This document shows positions 8,521 to 17,355 of a stretch of 32,062 nucleotides of DNA, in pieces. The stretch lies in the NCBI GenBank assembly GCA_964539305.1, contig CAZIIM010000022.1, forward strand, positions 1 through 32,062. The letters are read 5' to 3'. Position 1 is the first letter of the stretch, and every line of letters begins with the position of its first letter. The notes below the pieces were generated by a model that searched no databases, was not told the origin of the DNA, and saw only the letters and a program-made list of their open reading frames with translations. This DNA is from CAZNUM01 sp964539305 (lineage in GTDB: Bacteria > Fidelibacterota > Marinisomatia > Marinisomatales > TCS55). Made by a program: the position numbers and the translations under genes.

Positions 8521-9447
8521 TTACCGTTTTATTTTTCCCGGTAATAAAAATTCGTACCGCTGGCGGAGCAACCGTGTTTTCAGCCACCGATCAAAACGCC
8601 GAAAAGCGAGAAACAGGGTCCAGATCAAACGGTCTTCTTTATAGTATTTTTCCACTTCCTCATAGGGCAGGGCTTGAGTGGCATCCGAAAGGTGGTTATT
8701 GATGACCGTGATGGCCAGCGGGACCAAATCTGCCCGTTGCTCCTTGAATAGATTGGCTGCCAGATCGATAAAAACCTGGCGTTGATCGTAGTAGCGGTTC
8801 ATAACATCCTTGAGGAACAACAAGCGGATGATCCACCGTAAAAAGGAAGGTGCGCTTTGAAGAAAGAGTTCCGGGTCCAGTTGTTCTTCACCCTTGAGTC
8901 GGAACAGGGGCGTACTGGTGTCGATGTAATACAGGGATCCCGGGTCATGATCTTTTAATGCCCAATTGGATAATTGCCCATCGATGGCCAGTTCAATTTC
9001 AGGAGCGTTCTCCTGATTGAATTTCCAGATTTTTCCAATCTCTTCACAAACACGAGCCAGGAAATCAGAAAAATGAGTCTGGTCCAACTGATGAATTAAA
9101 TGGTGACCGAATGAGTCAGCAGATAGCTGTTTTTGGCCAATGTAAACCACGACTGGTCGGTTGGGGATATTCAGTTTAATCAGGTTGTCTTCCGGCAGCT
9201 GGATACCGGCGGTTTTCAGGTAATTACAATATTCTCGGTATTGCCGTATATAGGTATCCGCCTCTGTTTCAGTTTTAAAAAGAGGCATTCGTTTCAAGGC
9301 CAGTTCCGGCTGTCCTTCAAGCTGGAATACGGTTGAAATTTCTCCGTATCCCAAGACTTTTACCGGAATCTTGGTTTTATCCATATCGGCAGGATTCAGC
9401 GCCAATTCAAATTGTCTGATCAAATCAGTGTTGATGGAGATTGTCAT
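8521..9447 (-). CDS. Protein kinase-like/aminoglycoside phosphotransferase-like fold protein of unknown substrate
   Basis: I do not recognise a characterised family. The 308 residues show the outline of a kinase fold: a glycine-rich VLGYGEISTVFQLEG loop (31-45), ALKRMP with a candidate ATP-binding Lys52, a hinge-like VVVYIGQKQL, then DGQLSNWAL (156-164), which resembles the DxxxxN catalytic loop of phosphotransferases, and YIDTSTP (Asp176 as the metal-binding Asp). The C-terminal third is helical and basic (RWLKTRLLRQRYEFLLPGKIKR). It starts 30 bp after the class III aminotransferase gene on the same strand, so the pair is very likely an operon acting on one amino compound. A phosphorylated or activated small molecule is a guess. 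Confidence 0.55.
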   Translation of the reverse strand: MTISINTDLIRQFELALNPADMDKTKIPVKVLGYGEISTVFQLEGQPELALKRMPLFKTETEADTYIRQYREYCNYLKTAGIQLPEDNLIKLNIPNRPVVVYIGQKQLSADSFGHHLIHQLDQTHFSDFLARVCEEIGKIWKFNQENAPEIELAIDGQLSNWALKDHDPGSLYYIDTSTPLFRLKGEEQLDPELFLQSAPSFLRWIIRLLFLKDVMNRYYDQRQVFIDLAANLFKEQRADLVPLAITVINNHLSDATQALPYEEVEKYYKEDRLIWTLFLAFRRFDRWLKTRLLRQRYEFLLPGKIKR

Positions 9448-9477
9448 AATGCTACGGTGGAATCATTGAGCTGGGTG

Positions 9478-10773
9478 TTAGTCTGAATTCGAAAGGAGTT
9501 GGGTGAACCCTCGTTTTAATTTAACGAGAGGACGGAGGCGTCTTGCGCTGGAGAGTGCTTTGTCCAGTTGGCTCAGTGCTTCTTCCACCTGGGAGTCTTC
9601 CATGATTAAAGGTGGTAGAAACTGGCAGACAGACGTGTCGTTGTTGGCGTACACTATCAACAGGTCGTTATCATAGGCTGTTTTGGTTAAAACCGGCCCG
9701 GCGTAGTCGTCTCTTAATTTGAGCCCCATCATCAAGCCCAGTTGACGGAGGTGTAATAAAAACTTGGGGTATTTCTGCTGCAATGTTGCAACGCCGGATT
9801 GAAATAGTTGTGCCAACCGGTTAACCCGTTCGAGAAATTCCGGGTTGGAAGAAATTTCCAGGACGCGGATGGCCAGTTTACAACCGATTTCAGCCCCCCC
9901 AAAGGTTGAGATGTGAATAAAAGGGTCGGGGTGAAACACCGCCTCCAGGGGTGTGCGCATAACGGTGGCGGAAAGGGGATACAAACCGCCTGATAATCCC
10001 TTGCCTAGGACCACCATGTCCGGGATAATATCAAAATGCTCAAAGGCCCAAAGCTTTCCGGTTCTCCCCAGGCCACATTGAACCTCATCCAGAATAAGCA
10101 GAATGCCCTTTTCGTCACAAATTTTACGGACCGCCTGTAAATAGTCATTGTCAGGAATAACGATTCCAAGAGTGGCAGGAATGGTTTCCAGAATAATGGC
10201 TGCCGTATCATTATCAATCGCTTCAATAAATGCTTGGGTATCGTTAAAGGGAATCTGTTGAAATCCCGGGGCCGTGGGACCGAAGGGTTTCCGGTAGTGT
10301 TCGTCTCCAGCCGCTAATGCCAGACCCGTATGGCCGTGGTAACCACCGCGGGCCGAGATAATTTTCGTCTTTTTAGTAAAAGCCCGGGCAACTTTAAAAG
10401 CCAGATCAATGGCTTCCCCACCGCCTACCCCGAATACGGTGTAATTTAAATCGCCTGGCATGAGGTCGGATATCAGTTTCGCCAGGTAGGCTCTGGGTGC
10501 ACTCATTAAATGGTGGTTTCCAATATCCCACTCATCCAAGGATTCGGTTAGCAGTTGAACTAATTCCTGGTTCCGGTGCCCCAGATTAAAAACACCCCCG
10601 TTACAATGGAGGTTTAACAGGCGTTTTTCTCCATCAATATCCCAGAGGTAGGGTCCTTCCCGTCGTCCCATGACGAAGTCCATGCCGTACTCTTTGAAGA
10701 ATCGGGCTTTCCCGCTGGAAACATGATCGGAAAAATATTTGAGGGCTAATTCTTTTTCTGCAGAGTGGGGCAT
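9478..10773 (-). CDS. Class III PLP-dependent aminotransferase
   Basis: Cytosolic enzyme of 431 residues in the fold of ornithine/acetylornithine/diamine aminotransferases. Visible features are the cofactor phosphate-binding GVGGGEAIDLAFKVAR, YHGHTG with the ring-stacking region (145-150), LDEVQCGLGRTG with Asp229 for the pyridine nitrogen, and VVLGKGLSGGLYP with the Schiff-base Lys258. Substrate specificity cannot be read; candidates include omega-amino acids or diamines. It lies first in a two-gene minus-strand operon with the kinase-like protein and is divergent from the nitrilase gene across 159 bp. Confidence 0.88.
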   Translation of the reverse strand: MPHSAEKELALKYFSDHVSSGKARFFKEYGMDFVMGRREGPYLWDIDGEKRLLNLHCNGGVFNLGHRNQELVQLLTESLDEWDIGNHHLMSAPRAYLAKLISDLMPGDLNYTVFGVGGGEAIDLAFKVARAFTKKTKIISARGGYHGHTGLALAAGDEHYRKPFGPTAPGFQQIPFNDTQAFIEAIDNDTAAIILETIPATLGIVIPDNDYLQAVRKICDEKGILLILDEVQCGLGRTGKLWAFEHFDIIPDMVVLGKGLSGGLYPLSATVMRTPLEAVFHPDPFIHISTFGGAEIGCKLAIRVLEISSNPEFLERVNRLAQLFQSGVATLQQKYPKFLLHLRQLGLMMGLKLRDDYAGPVLTKTAYDNDLLIVYANNDTSVCQFLPPLIMEDSQVEEALSQLDKALSSARRLRPLVKLKRGFTQLLSNSD

Positions 10774-10932
10774 GGAATATCAGCGGTGAATCTAAAAAGA
10801 GCGTCTGGAAAATCATATGACTGAGACATAGAACCAAGAATTGATTTTCATATCTGAACCGGGTAATTCCTTCCGAATTAAAAATATTGGCTGCAATTTC
10901 AGGAGGAAGCATCTTCCGGTAGGAAGGAAAAA

Positions 10933-12188
10933 ATGAACAGAATTCACCTCGTTTTATCCATTTTGATGATTGTTCGCCTGACGGCTGAAACGGGAACACT
11001 TGTCGTGATTCAGCCCCGGCTAACTGAGCAGGATTACCGTACGGATGTCACATTCCGCACTGCTCTGGAAACCTACTTTTTAAAGGCGGAAGAGAAGCGT
11101 GATTCCCTGAAAACCCAACTGCTTGTTTTCCCGGAATACCTGGGGACCTGGACTGTGGCCACGAACGAGCCGGGCTGGGTATTTAAAGCCGGCAGCCTGA
11201 ATGGCGCGATGGTGCGATTGATTCTGTCTCATCCTTTCCGTTTTCTAAAAACATTGTTTCACGGCCTGTTCAAAGACCCGTTTGAAACTTCCTTTCGGGG
11301 GCACGTTCAGCGGGCGGTATTCATTATGTCAGCAGACAAAATGAAAACAATATATGAAACAACATTCTCCGATCTGGCTGACCAATACAACACCTGGGTC
11401 GTGGCGGGGTCGATTCTTCTACCAGAGCTGGAAATTCAAGCAGGAAAGCTGGTGTACATGGATTCCCCTGANNNNNNNNNNNNNNNNNNNNNNNNNNNNN
11501 NNNNNNNNNNNNNNNNNNNNNNNNNNNNNNNNNNNNNNNNNNNNNNNNNNNNNNNNNNNNNNNNNNNNNNNTTCTACCAGAGCTGGAAATTCAAGCAGGA
11601 AAGCTGGTGTACATGGATTCCCCTGACGGGGGCCATCATAGCCTTATGAATCAGAGCGTGGTATTTAATTCGGAGGGCCAGCCGGTACTCGTTTCCAAGA
11701 AAATATTCCCGGTACAAGAGGAACTGGCTTTCCTGAATTCAGGTACTACCAGTGATTTGGCTGTGGTAACCACTCCCCTGGGGCGACTGGGAGTGCTGGT
11801 CTGTGCCGATAGCTGGTATCCCGAGTGTTATCAGGCTTTGGGGAAGAAGAATGTAGAGATTGTTGCTGTGCCCAGTTTTGTGGACCCAGCTGATCGCTGG
11901 GAGCGGGCCTGGAAAGGCTATGATCCGGCGGATTTGATTCCTTCGGACGTTAATCCTGAAGATACAAAAGGAATCTACCCGGAAAAAGATATGTGGCTGA
12001 AATATGCTTTATGCGGAAGAATCGGTCAATCGAAAGCGGAAATCGGGGCCAATAGTTTCTTAATCGGTAGTTTCTGGGGACTTACTGGAGGAGGGCAGTC
12101 CAATATCGTTGTACAGGGGGAAATAAGGCATATCGCACTAGATTATCTGGCAAAGGATTTATTGGTTTATAAAAGAGGCCAGCCTTGA
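10933..12188 (+). CDS. Carbon-nitrogen hydrolase (nitrilase superfamily), secreted or anchored; split in the assembly by a false gap
   Basis: Read through a falsely inserted 155 bp (11472-11626), this is one continuous 366-residue protein. An N-terminal hydrophobic stretch (IHLVLSILMIVRLTAE) suggests export or anchoring. The Glu-Lys-Cys triad is present: LLVFPEYLG (Glu68), KKIFPVQEE (Lys205) and GVLVCADSWYPE (Cys239). Such enzymes hydrolyse nitriles, amides or carbamoyl groups; the substrate is unknown. Bases 11417-11471 and 11572-11626 are identical 55-mers on either side of the N run. Merging them puts the upstream frame exactly into the downstream frame (MDSP-DGGHHS). GGAAGG lies just before the ATG. 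The stop is 6 bp from the stop of the convergent reductase gene. Confidence 0.85.
11472..11571. other. Assembly gap (100 N) flanked by identical 55-bp contig ends
   Basis: The 55 bases before the N run (11417-11471) are repeated exactly after it (11572-11626). This is what overlapping contig ends from a k=55 de Bruijn assembly look like. The gap is therefore negative in length and the intact sequence can be rebuilt by removing 11472-11626. Confidence 0.95.
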
Positions 12189-12194
12189 TATTGG

Positions 12195-13157
12195 TTACTT
12201 CGCAAAGAGCGATTTTACCCAGTTGGCTTCTGCTTGGGTGAGGGGAGTTCCCAGTGTGGCAGCTGCCCTGACCTGGTCTACATTGCGCTGACCCAGCAAG
12301 ACGCAGCCGGTAGGCGCATCGGTCAGTAGAGCATCAATCAGTCCATGGAGCACAGGTTGGGGATGATGGCGAAAGCAATCTAACAATTTGGCCCGATTCT
12401 TGGCCATTTTCTGAATGATATCAGGGTTTTTAAAATCCTCTATCGTTGCTCGAAAATCCCCTGCTTCAAATGTGGGTGGTTTGGTGTATTTACCCGTGAG
12501 CAAACCGTGTTTTAATGGTGAGAAGAAACAAATGCCAATATTGTGTTCCTGAACCCAATCCATTAACCCCGATTGACTATAAGTATCATCCATTACATTG
12601 CGGTACGGTTGGACCACATCGGGGTTGACCCGGTCGATGAAACGCATGATTTTCTCCGAATACCAGTCAGAAAGGCCGATAAATCTGGTTTTTCCCTCCT
12701 CTTGAAATCGCCGGACGACCTCCAGGGCATCATCGAAATATTCTTCCTGTTTTCCAAAATTGCAGTGATGTAAATAAAGCAAATCCACGCAATCGGTCTG
12801 GAGATTTTTTAAGGACTGTTCCATTTTCCGGCGCATGTATTCCGGGTGATACCAGTGGTCATAATCCCCACGATCCCAGCCTACCTTTGTGGCTAAAAAT
12901 ATGTCCTTTCGCGGGATTTCTTTCCACATGGAACCAATGATTTTTTCCGATCGACCGTTGCCGTAGACGTCGGCTGTATCCCAATGATTAATTCCCGAAT
13001 CGTAAGCCAGTTTTAAGGCTTCAATAGAATCCGCTTCTGTCTGCCCAGCCCAACCTACCGGGATTTTGTCTGAAACATTCGCTCCACCATAGGACCAGGT
13101 TCCCAGACTGATTCGGGATACACTTGCGCCAGTCCGGCCAAGGATGTTGTACTCCAT
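12195..13157 (-). CDS. Aldo/keto reductase
   Basis: NADPH-dependent cytosolic oxidoreductase of 320 residues with an (alpha/beta)8 barrel. The catalytic tetrad is visible: NHWDTADVYGNGRSE (Asp60, Tyr65), FLATKVGWDRG (Lys91) and LLYLHHCNF (His130 region). Cofactor-binding blocks are FFSPLKHGLLTGKY and TGCVLLGQRNVDQV near the C-terminus. The family resembles the potassium-channel-beta/YhdN-like group, for which physiological substrates are usually unclear. AAAGGA lies 5 bp before the ATG. Confidence 0.92.
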   Translation of the reverse strand: MEYNILGRTGASVSRISLGTWSYGGANVSDKIPVGWAGQTEADSIEALKLAYDSGINHWDTADVYGNGRSEKIIGSMWKEIPRKDIFLATKVGWDRGDYDHWYHPEYMRRKMEQSLKNLQTDCVDLLYLHHCNFGKQEEYFDDALEVVRRFQEEGKTRFIGLSDWYSEKIMRFIDRVNPDVVQPYRNVMDDTYSQSGLMDWVQEHNIGICFFSPLKHGLLTGKYTKPPTFEAGDFRATIEDFKNPDIIQKMAKNRAKLLDCFRHHPQPVLHGLIDALLTDAPTGCVLLGQRNVDQVRAAATLGTPLTQAEANWVKSLFAK

Positions 13158-13266
13158 ATTTATCCTTTCATGAAGCAGTAAAGTTATTGAAAATTAAAAC
13201 CTAAATTCGCGTCTAAATTTCTTCTTCAAATGCCAGCAATGGAACAACCCAACCGTGAATGATCTC

Positions 13267-13587
13267 ATGAAAGTTATTGATATTGGCCACCGGGGATATG
13301 CCCTTGATCAGGCCATATCAGTGCTAGAAACAATGGTAAGCACAACTCTGTTTGAAGGCCGGAAGCGGGTAATTAAAATCATTCATGGTCATGGGAAGGG
13401 TGCCTTGAAAAAAAGTGTTCGGGACTGGTGTAATGATCAACAAGGGCGGTTCCGGGCAATTATTCTAGGAGAGGACTACGATTTGTTTCATCCGGAATCG
13501 GCTGCCATGCGGGCAGAGTGCCGAATTTCGAATGACCCTGATCTTGGCCGGCGGAACAGCGCTGTAACCTATCTATGGCTTTGGTGA
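13267..13587 (+). CDS. Short Smr-domain protein
   Basis: A stand-alone Smr domain of about 106 residues. The N-terminal IDIGHRGYALDQAISVLE corresponds to the family's DLHG..xxEA block and VIKIIHGHGKGALKKSVRDWC to the conserved HGxGxGxL motif. Smr domains bind or nick nucleic acid, as in the MutS2 C-terminus and RNA-cleaving stand-alone Smr proteins. Here the N-terminal DLHG reads DIGH. GTG 13255 is in frame four codons upstream and could be the start; ATG 13267 is chosen because the domain begins right there, but neither has a clear ribosome binding site. The 3' end overlaps the earliest start of the lipoprotein gene. Confidence 0.72.
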   Translation: MKVIDIGHRGYALDQAISVLETMVSTTLFEGRKRVIKIIHGHGKGALKKSVRDWCNDQQGRFRAIILGEDYDLFHPESAAMRAECRISNDPDLGRRNSAVTYLWLW

Positions 13588-13595
13588 CTAATCTC

Positions 13596-14153
13596 ATGGT
13601 AAAAAATATCTTTCTAATTCTAATTGGCTTTTTCCTGTTTTTCTTGGCAGGGTGCGGAAGCACGGGACCAAATCCCGGTAAAATGAGCCCGGAACAATTA
13701 ACCGAGGCGCAGGATTCATTACTGGCTGCTCATCCGGATGATCCAGAAATGATCCGTCGCCTGGTGGATGCACATCTGAAGCTGGCGGAGCGAACGGGCC
13801 GAATCGAGGAATATCAACAAGTCCTGAAACTCGACCCCCGGAATGCAGAGGCCCGATACCAGATTGCCATGGAAAAAGGAAAACAACTCTATCAGCAGGG
13901 TAGCCATACTGCCCTTTGGGATGCGCTGGTGGCTTTTGGAAAAGCGGCCACCGCCATTGATTCACTGGGGGAACCTCACTATTGGATGGCCCGGAGTTAT
14001 CTTAAAAAAGATGACATGGATTTCGATCTGATCCTGGAAGTGTATGACAAGGCACTTGCTCTTTACCTGCCCGATTCGCTCAGATCTGAAGTGGAAGCGG
14101 AGCGGAAAACACTCCTGAAACGAAAAGACACCTATGAAAAATTCTGGAAATAA
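13596..14153 (+). CDS. Small lipoprotein with TPR-like helices
   Basis: A 185-residue lipoprotein: positively charged MVKN, hydrophobic IFLILIGFFLFFLAG and Cys in the lipobox LAGC. The mature part is helical with TPR-like pairs (EYQQVLKLDPRNAEARYQIAMEKG, ALVAFGKAATAIDSLGEPHYWMARSYLKKDD). An ATG at 13575, in frame and overlapping the Smr stop, would add seven residues, but 13596 gives the usual short signal peptide. Probably anchored to the inner leaflet of the outer membrane as a scaffold; no specific role is evident. Confidence 0.7.
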   Translation: MVKNIFLILIGFFLFFLAGCGSTGPNPGKMSPEQLTEAQDSLLAAHPDDPEMIRRLVDAHLKLAERTGRIEEYQQVLKLDPRNAEARYQIAMEKGKQLYQQGSHTALWDALVAFGKAATAIDSLGEPHYWMARSYLKKDDMDFDLILEVYDKALALYLPDSLRSEVEAERKTLLKRKDTYEKFWK

Positions 14154-14191
14154 TTCCCATCTGTAATTCTTATTTCACAGAAAAATAAATT

Positions 14192-15157
14192 TTGTCACAA
14201 CAGAACACAGCTCCTGAAATCCCCTCCGTAGAGGAACTGGTAAAAGCCCGGGATCGCATTCGCGATTTTATCCACCAGACACCGGTTATGACTTCTATGG
14301 GAATCAACCGGGTTTGTTCAACAAACCTTTATTTCAAGTGTGAAAATTTTCAACGAACCGGATCTTTCAAGCTCCGTGGGGCCCTCAATGCGGTGATGAG
14401 TCTTTCCGGTCCAGATAAAGCCAAAGGAGTAGTGACTCATTCGTCGGGAAACTTTGCTCAGGCGGTGGCGCTGGCCTGCAGGAATCAGGGAATCAAGGCG
14501 ACGGTGGTCATGCCTGTGACAGCGACCAGGGCAAAGCGGATTGCCACTGAAAGTTATGGCGCCCGGATCGTTGAATGTGGACCATCGCTGGCCGATCGGG
14601 AAGCAGTGCTTCAAAATGTTGTTGAAGCAACCGGATCCATCTTTATTCATCCTTCCAATCAGCTAGATGTGATTCTGGGCCAGGGCACGGCTGCCATGGA
14701 GCTCATAGAAGAATACAAGGGTCTGGATTTTATTCTGGCGCCGGTTGGCGGCGGCGGTCTGATCGCTGGAACAGCCCTAGCTGCTGAATATTTTTCACCT
14801 CATACCACAATCCTGGGGGCAGAACCGTTTGGTGCCGATGGCGGTTACCGTTCTTTAAAGGCGGGCAGGATTATTCCCAGTGAAAACCCACAGACCATTG
14901 CCGATGGGCTGCGAACGTCATTGGGGGATCAAAATTTCCCCATTATCCGGAAGCTGGTCAGCGAAATCATCCGGGTAACGGAGAAGGAAATTGTGGATTC
15001 CATGCGGCTCATCTGGGAGCGAATGAAAATTATTGTGGAGCCCTCTAGTGCTGTGGCCTTGGCAGCTGTAAGGCGGGAACCGAATCGGTTCTCCGGAAAG
15101 CGGGTTGGAATCCTTTTATCGGGGGGGAATGTGGATTTGGAACACCTGCCTTTTTAA
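14192..15157 (+). CDS. PLP-dependent threonine/serine dehydratase-like enzyme (fold type II)
   Basis: Cytosolic lyase of 321 residues that resembles catabolic threonine dehydratase and serine racemase. The PLP lysine lies in TGSFKLRGA (Lys60). SSGNFAQAVA (84-93) binds the substrate carboxylate, and the glycine loop PVGGGGLIAG binds cofactor phosphate. LLSGGNVD near the C-terminus is another family hallmark. The C-terminal ACT-like regulatory domain of biosynthetic IlvA is absent, so it is probably not isoleucine feedback-controlled. The start is TTG at 14192 with weak ribosome-binding context. Threonine deamination is the most likely reaction; serine racemase activity cannot be excluded. Confidence 0.85.
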   Translation: MSQQNTAPEIPSVEELVKARDRIRDFIHQTPVMTSMGINRVCSTNLYFKCENFQRTGSFKLRGALNAVMSLSGPDKAKGVVTHSSGNFAQAVALACRNQGIKATVVMPVTATRAKRIATESYGARIVECGPSLADREAVLQNVVEATGSIFIHPSNQLDVILGQGTAAMELIEEYKGLDFILAPVGGGGLIAGTALAAEYFSPHTTILGAEPFGADGGYRSLKAGRIIPSENPQTIADGLRTSLGDQNFPIIRKLVSEIIRVTEKEIVDSMRLIWERMKIIVEPSSAVALAAVRREPNRFSGKRVGILLSGGNVDLEHLPF

Positions 15158-15187
15158 AAACGGCCTGGATAATACTCCCATTTCAGG

Positions 15188-15211
15188 GCGGGCCCACCTA
15201 CCGCTTTTTTT
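15188..15211 (+). terminator. Weak rho-independent terminator candidate
   Basis: GCGG (15188-15191) can pair with CCGC (15201-15204), directly followed by seven T (15205-15211). The stem is only 4 bp, so the call is tentative. It would separate the dehydratase gene from the motor operon. Confidence 0.3.
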
Positions 15212-15212
15212 C

Positions 15213-15241
15213 TTGATTCAACCCTTGATTGGGAGTAAACT
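15213..15241 (+). promoter_or_regulatory. Candidate promoter of the stator-rotor operon
   Basis: TTGATT (15213-15218), a 17-bp spacer and TAAACT (15236-15241) give a moderate sigma70-type promoter 58 bp before the first gene. An 8-bp inverted repeat (TACTCCCA at 15173-15180, TGGGAGTA at 15230-15237) overlaps the -10 region and could be an operator or simply chance. Confidence 0.35.
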
Positions 15242-15298
15242 TTCCCGTGTCCGACGTCTGGAGTCGTTGGGTACCCTATCATTCCGAGGTAAATATAA

Positions 15299-16462
15299 AT
15301 GGCATTGAGAGCGGCTATGAAAAGAAGCATTTTATTGGTGGTCTGTACCCTTAGTGTATCTTTACTTGTAGCTAAGGACACCTTCACAATCTCCGGCCAA
15401 TTGGTTGGTGCTGATGGTAAAAGTGTGGACAAAACAACTGTTTTGCTCCTGAAAGAAGACGGTACTGAAGTCCAGAGAACGATCACCTCCAAAAAACGAA
15501 TCGGACGCAGCGGCGGTAAATTTGAGTTTAAAGATGTACTCCCGGGGAAATACACCATTGAAGCAGATGCGGGTAAAACAGGAAAAGTGACTAAAGTGGT
15601 GGAGGTGGTGGACAAGGATATTGATTTAAAAAAAATTAAGGTCACGGCAGAAAAGGTGGCTGAGGAAAAGGCCCCTGAAGATACAACAGCCAGCGGTCCC
15701 GGACCCGGGGACATCGAATTCAATCCAAACCCCGATAAAGATTATGTATTGAACGAATTGAGTTTTGAAATCAAGAAAATGACAGCCGAGCTGAAGTATT
15801 TAAATGAAGAGGTGGAAAACTTAAAAGCACTCAGCAAAATGTGGGTGAACCCCCTCTCGATTTACTCTAAAGAAATTATTCTTAAAAATGGTTCCACTGT
15901 TTTCGGGAAAGTGGTTTACCAGGACGAAGAAACCCTGAAAGTGGAAACGCTGGTGGGTTACCTGATCATTAACCGTAAAGACATTGTTCGGGTGGTGGAT
16001 AATGTTATTACAGAGGAACAGGCGGAATACGTTCCAGAGCAGGTCCGGGACAGTTACACGCCGCCGCCCATGCCTAAGCTGGCGGAACCCAAGTACACTT
16101 CTCCTGAACCGGGCAGCAGGGAAGCGTCCAAAAAATATTCAGCCAACTGTGTGTTGGTCGGGAATATCAGCGAGAAAAAGGATTCCCAGGGGAATATCAT
16201 TTTTGCAGGTGAAATTAAAAATATCGGCGGTCGCCGGGCTGACTTTGTGAAAGTGGATTTTGTCTTCCGCAAGAACTGGAGCGGGGAGACCAAAACATTA
16301 ACCACCTTTATCCGTGGCGGTTACCATACATTTGAATCGGGGATTACCACTGATGCCACCCTCCTGCCCGGGGCGACCGGCTCGTTTGAATTATATGTTC
16401 CCCACGATTTTGGTTCTTTTATCGGCTATTCCTATGTTATCGACTGGGAGGAATATGAGTGA
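15299..16462 (+). CDS. Secreted multidomain protein: transthyretin-like, LSm-like and FxLYD-like domains (motor operon gene 1)
   Basis: The 387-residue exported protein opens the operon. After a signal peptide (about 1-25) comes a carboxypeptidase-regulatory/transthyretin-like beta domain (29-105: SGQLVGADGKSVD, GGKFEFKDVLPGKYTIEAD), an acidic linker, a coiled coil (about 150-178), a small LSm/SH3-like unit (182-225: NGSTVFGKVVYQDEETLKVE, YLIINRKDIVRVV), a Pro-rich linker and a C-terminal FxLYD-like beta-sandwich (about 273-387: AGEIKNIGGRRADFVKVDFVF, LLPGATGSFELYVP). It has no enzyme motifs and looks like a periplasmic adaptor. GAGGT at 15286-15290 fixes the ATG at 15299. Its TGA overlaps the next ATG (TGATG). 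Confidence 0.7.
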   Translation: MALRAAMKRSILLVVCTLSVSLLVAKDTFTISGQLVGADGKSVDKTTVLLLKEDGTEVQRTITSKKRIGRSGGKFEFKDVLPGKYTIEADAGKTGKVTKVVEVVDKDIDLKKIKVTAEKVAEEKAPEDTTASGPGPGDIEFNPNPDKDYVLNELSFEIKKMTAELKYLNEEVENLKALSKMWVNPLSIYSKEIILKNGSTVFGKVVYQDEETLKVETLVGYLIINRKDIVRVVDNVITEEQAEYVPEQVRDSYTPPPMPKLAEPKYTSPEPGSREASKKYSANCVLVGNISEKKDSQGNIIFAGEIKNIGGRRADFVKVDFVFRKNWSGETKTLTTFIRGGYHTFESGITTDATLLPGATGSFELYVPHDFGSFIGYSYVIDWEEYE

Positions 16463-17355
16463 TGGGGGCTGATCGGAAAATCCGGCCTCAATCACTCTCG
16501 AAGATCGTAATCAGCCTTCTTCTTGTTACTGCCCTGACTGCCCAGTCTGAAACTACACCGCTCTCGGAAATCTTTTTTCTGGATCTGGGAATTGTCATTG
16601 AACCGGTGAAAGGGAATGAAACCTATTCCAGGCTGGTAGAGAAACCCTCTCAGGAAGTGACTTTCCGTGTTAAGAAAGTAAACAGCGGTTCGGTCTACAT
16701 GGCTTCCAGCAAGGAGATGCTGGCGGCACTGGAGCGGATTAATCAGCGAATAGAAATCCTGGAACGATCCTTTTCAGCCGAAATGGAGGCCATGAAACGG
16801 GAAAACCGTCAATTACGCCAGAGTATTGCTGAACTCCGGAGCGATCGACTGGAAAAGAATACCCCCGTGGAAATGGCGACTGACTTGAAACCACCTGTGA
16901 CAGTAGAACCGGAAACTCCGGAGGTCCTTCCGGATGAGCAGATCCAGGAATTATCCCCAGCACCTGAACCAGCCCCGGTTTTTGATCAATCGAGATACAT
17001 GGCAGGTGTTTTTGCCTATCAGCGGGAAGATTACCGGGTGGCGCTGGAGAAATTCTCCGGACTTAATCTGGAAGCGGCTAATTCCAGAACGATGGAAAAT
17101 ATTCTGTACTGGATGGCTGATTCTCACGCCCGGTTGGGGGAAGTACAGGAAGCCTTGAAAATTTTAGACCGGGTGGTAGCGGTCGGTTCTCAGAGAAACG
17201 ATGATGCCTTGATCCAGAAGGGTCTGCTTTACCGTCGCCTTGGTCAGGAGTCTTTAGCCATGGCGGCCTTTACGGATGTGGTAAACCACTATCCTCAAAG
17301 TGAATATGTGCGCCTGGCACAAATCGAATTGAGAAAAGCGGAAACAACACCATGA
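16462..17355 (+). CDS. Coiled-coil and TPR periplasmic protein, CpoB/YbgF-like architecture (motor operon gene 2)
   Basis: 297 residues with an N-terminal hydrophobic segment (SKIVISLLLVTALTAQ) acting as signal or anchor, a strongly charged coiled coil (about 85-130: ALERINQRIEILERSF, AMKRENRQLRQSIAELRS), a Pro/Glu-rich linker and three C-terminal TPR-like units (about 175-297: AGVFAYQREDYRVALEKF, ENILYWMADSHARLGEVQEA, LIQKGLLYRRLGQESLAMAA). The layout coiled coil + TPR is that of CpoB/YbgF, a periplasmic partner of the Tol-Pal motor. ATG 16462 shares bases with the upstream stop, and the 3' end overlaps the next start (ATGA), so translation is coupled. Confidence 0.68.
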   Translation: MGADRKIRPQSLSKIVISLLLVTALTAQSETTPLSEIFFLDLGIVIEPVKGNETYSRLVEKPSQEVTFRVKKVNSGSVYMASSKEMLAALERINQRIEILERSFSAEMEAMKRENRQLRQSIAELRSDRLEKNTPVEMATDLKPPVTVEPETPEVLPDEQIQELSPAPEPAPVFDQSRYMAGVFAYQREDYRVALEKFSGLNLEAANSRTMENILYWMADSHARLGEVQEALKILDRVVAVGSQRNDDALIQKGLLYRRLGQESLAMAAFTDVVNHYPQSEYVRLAQIELRKAETTP

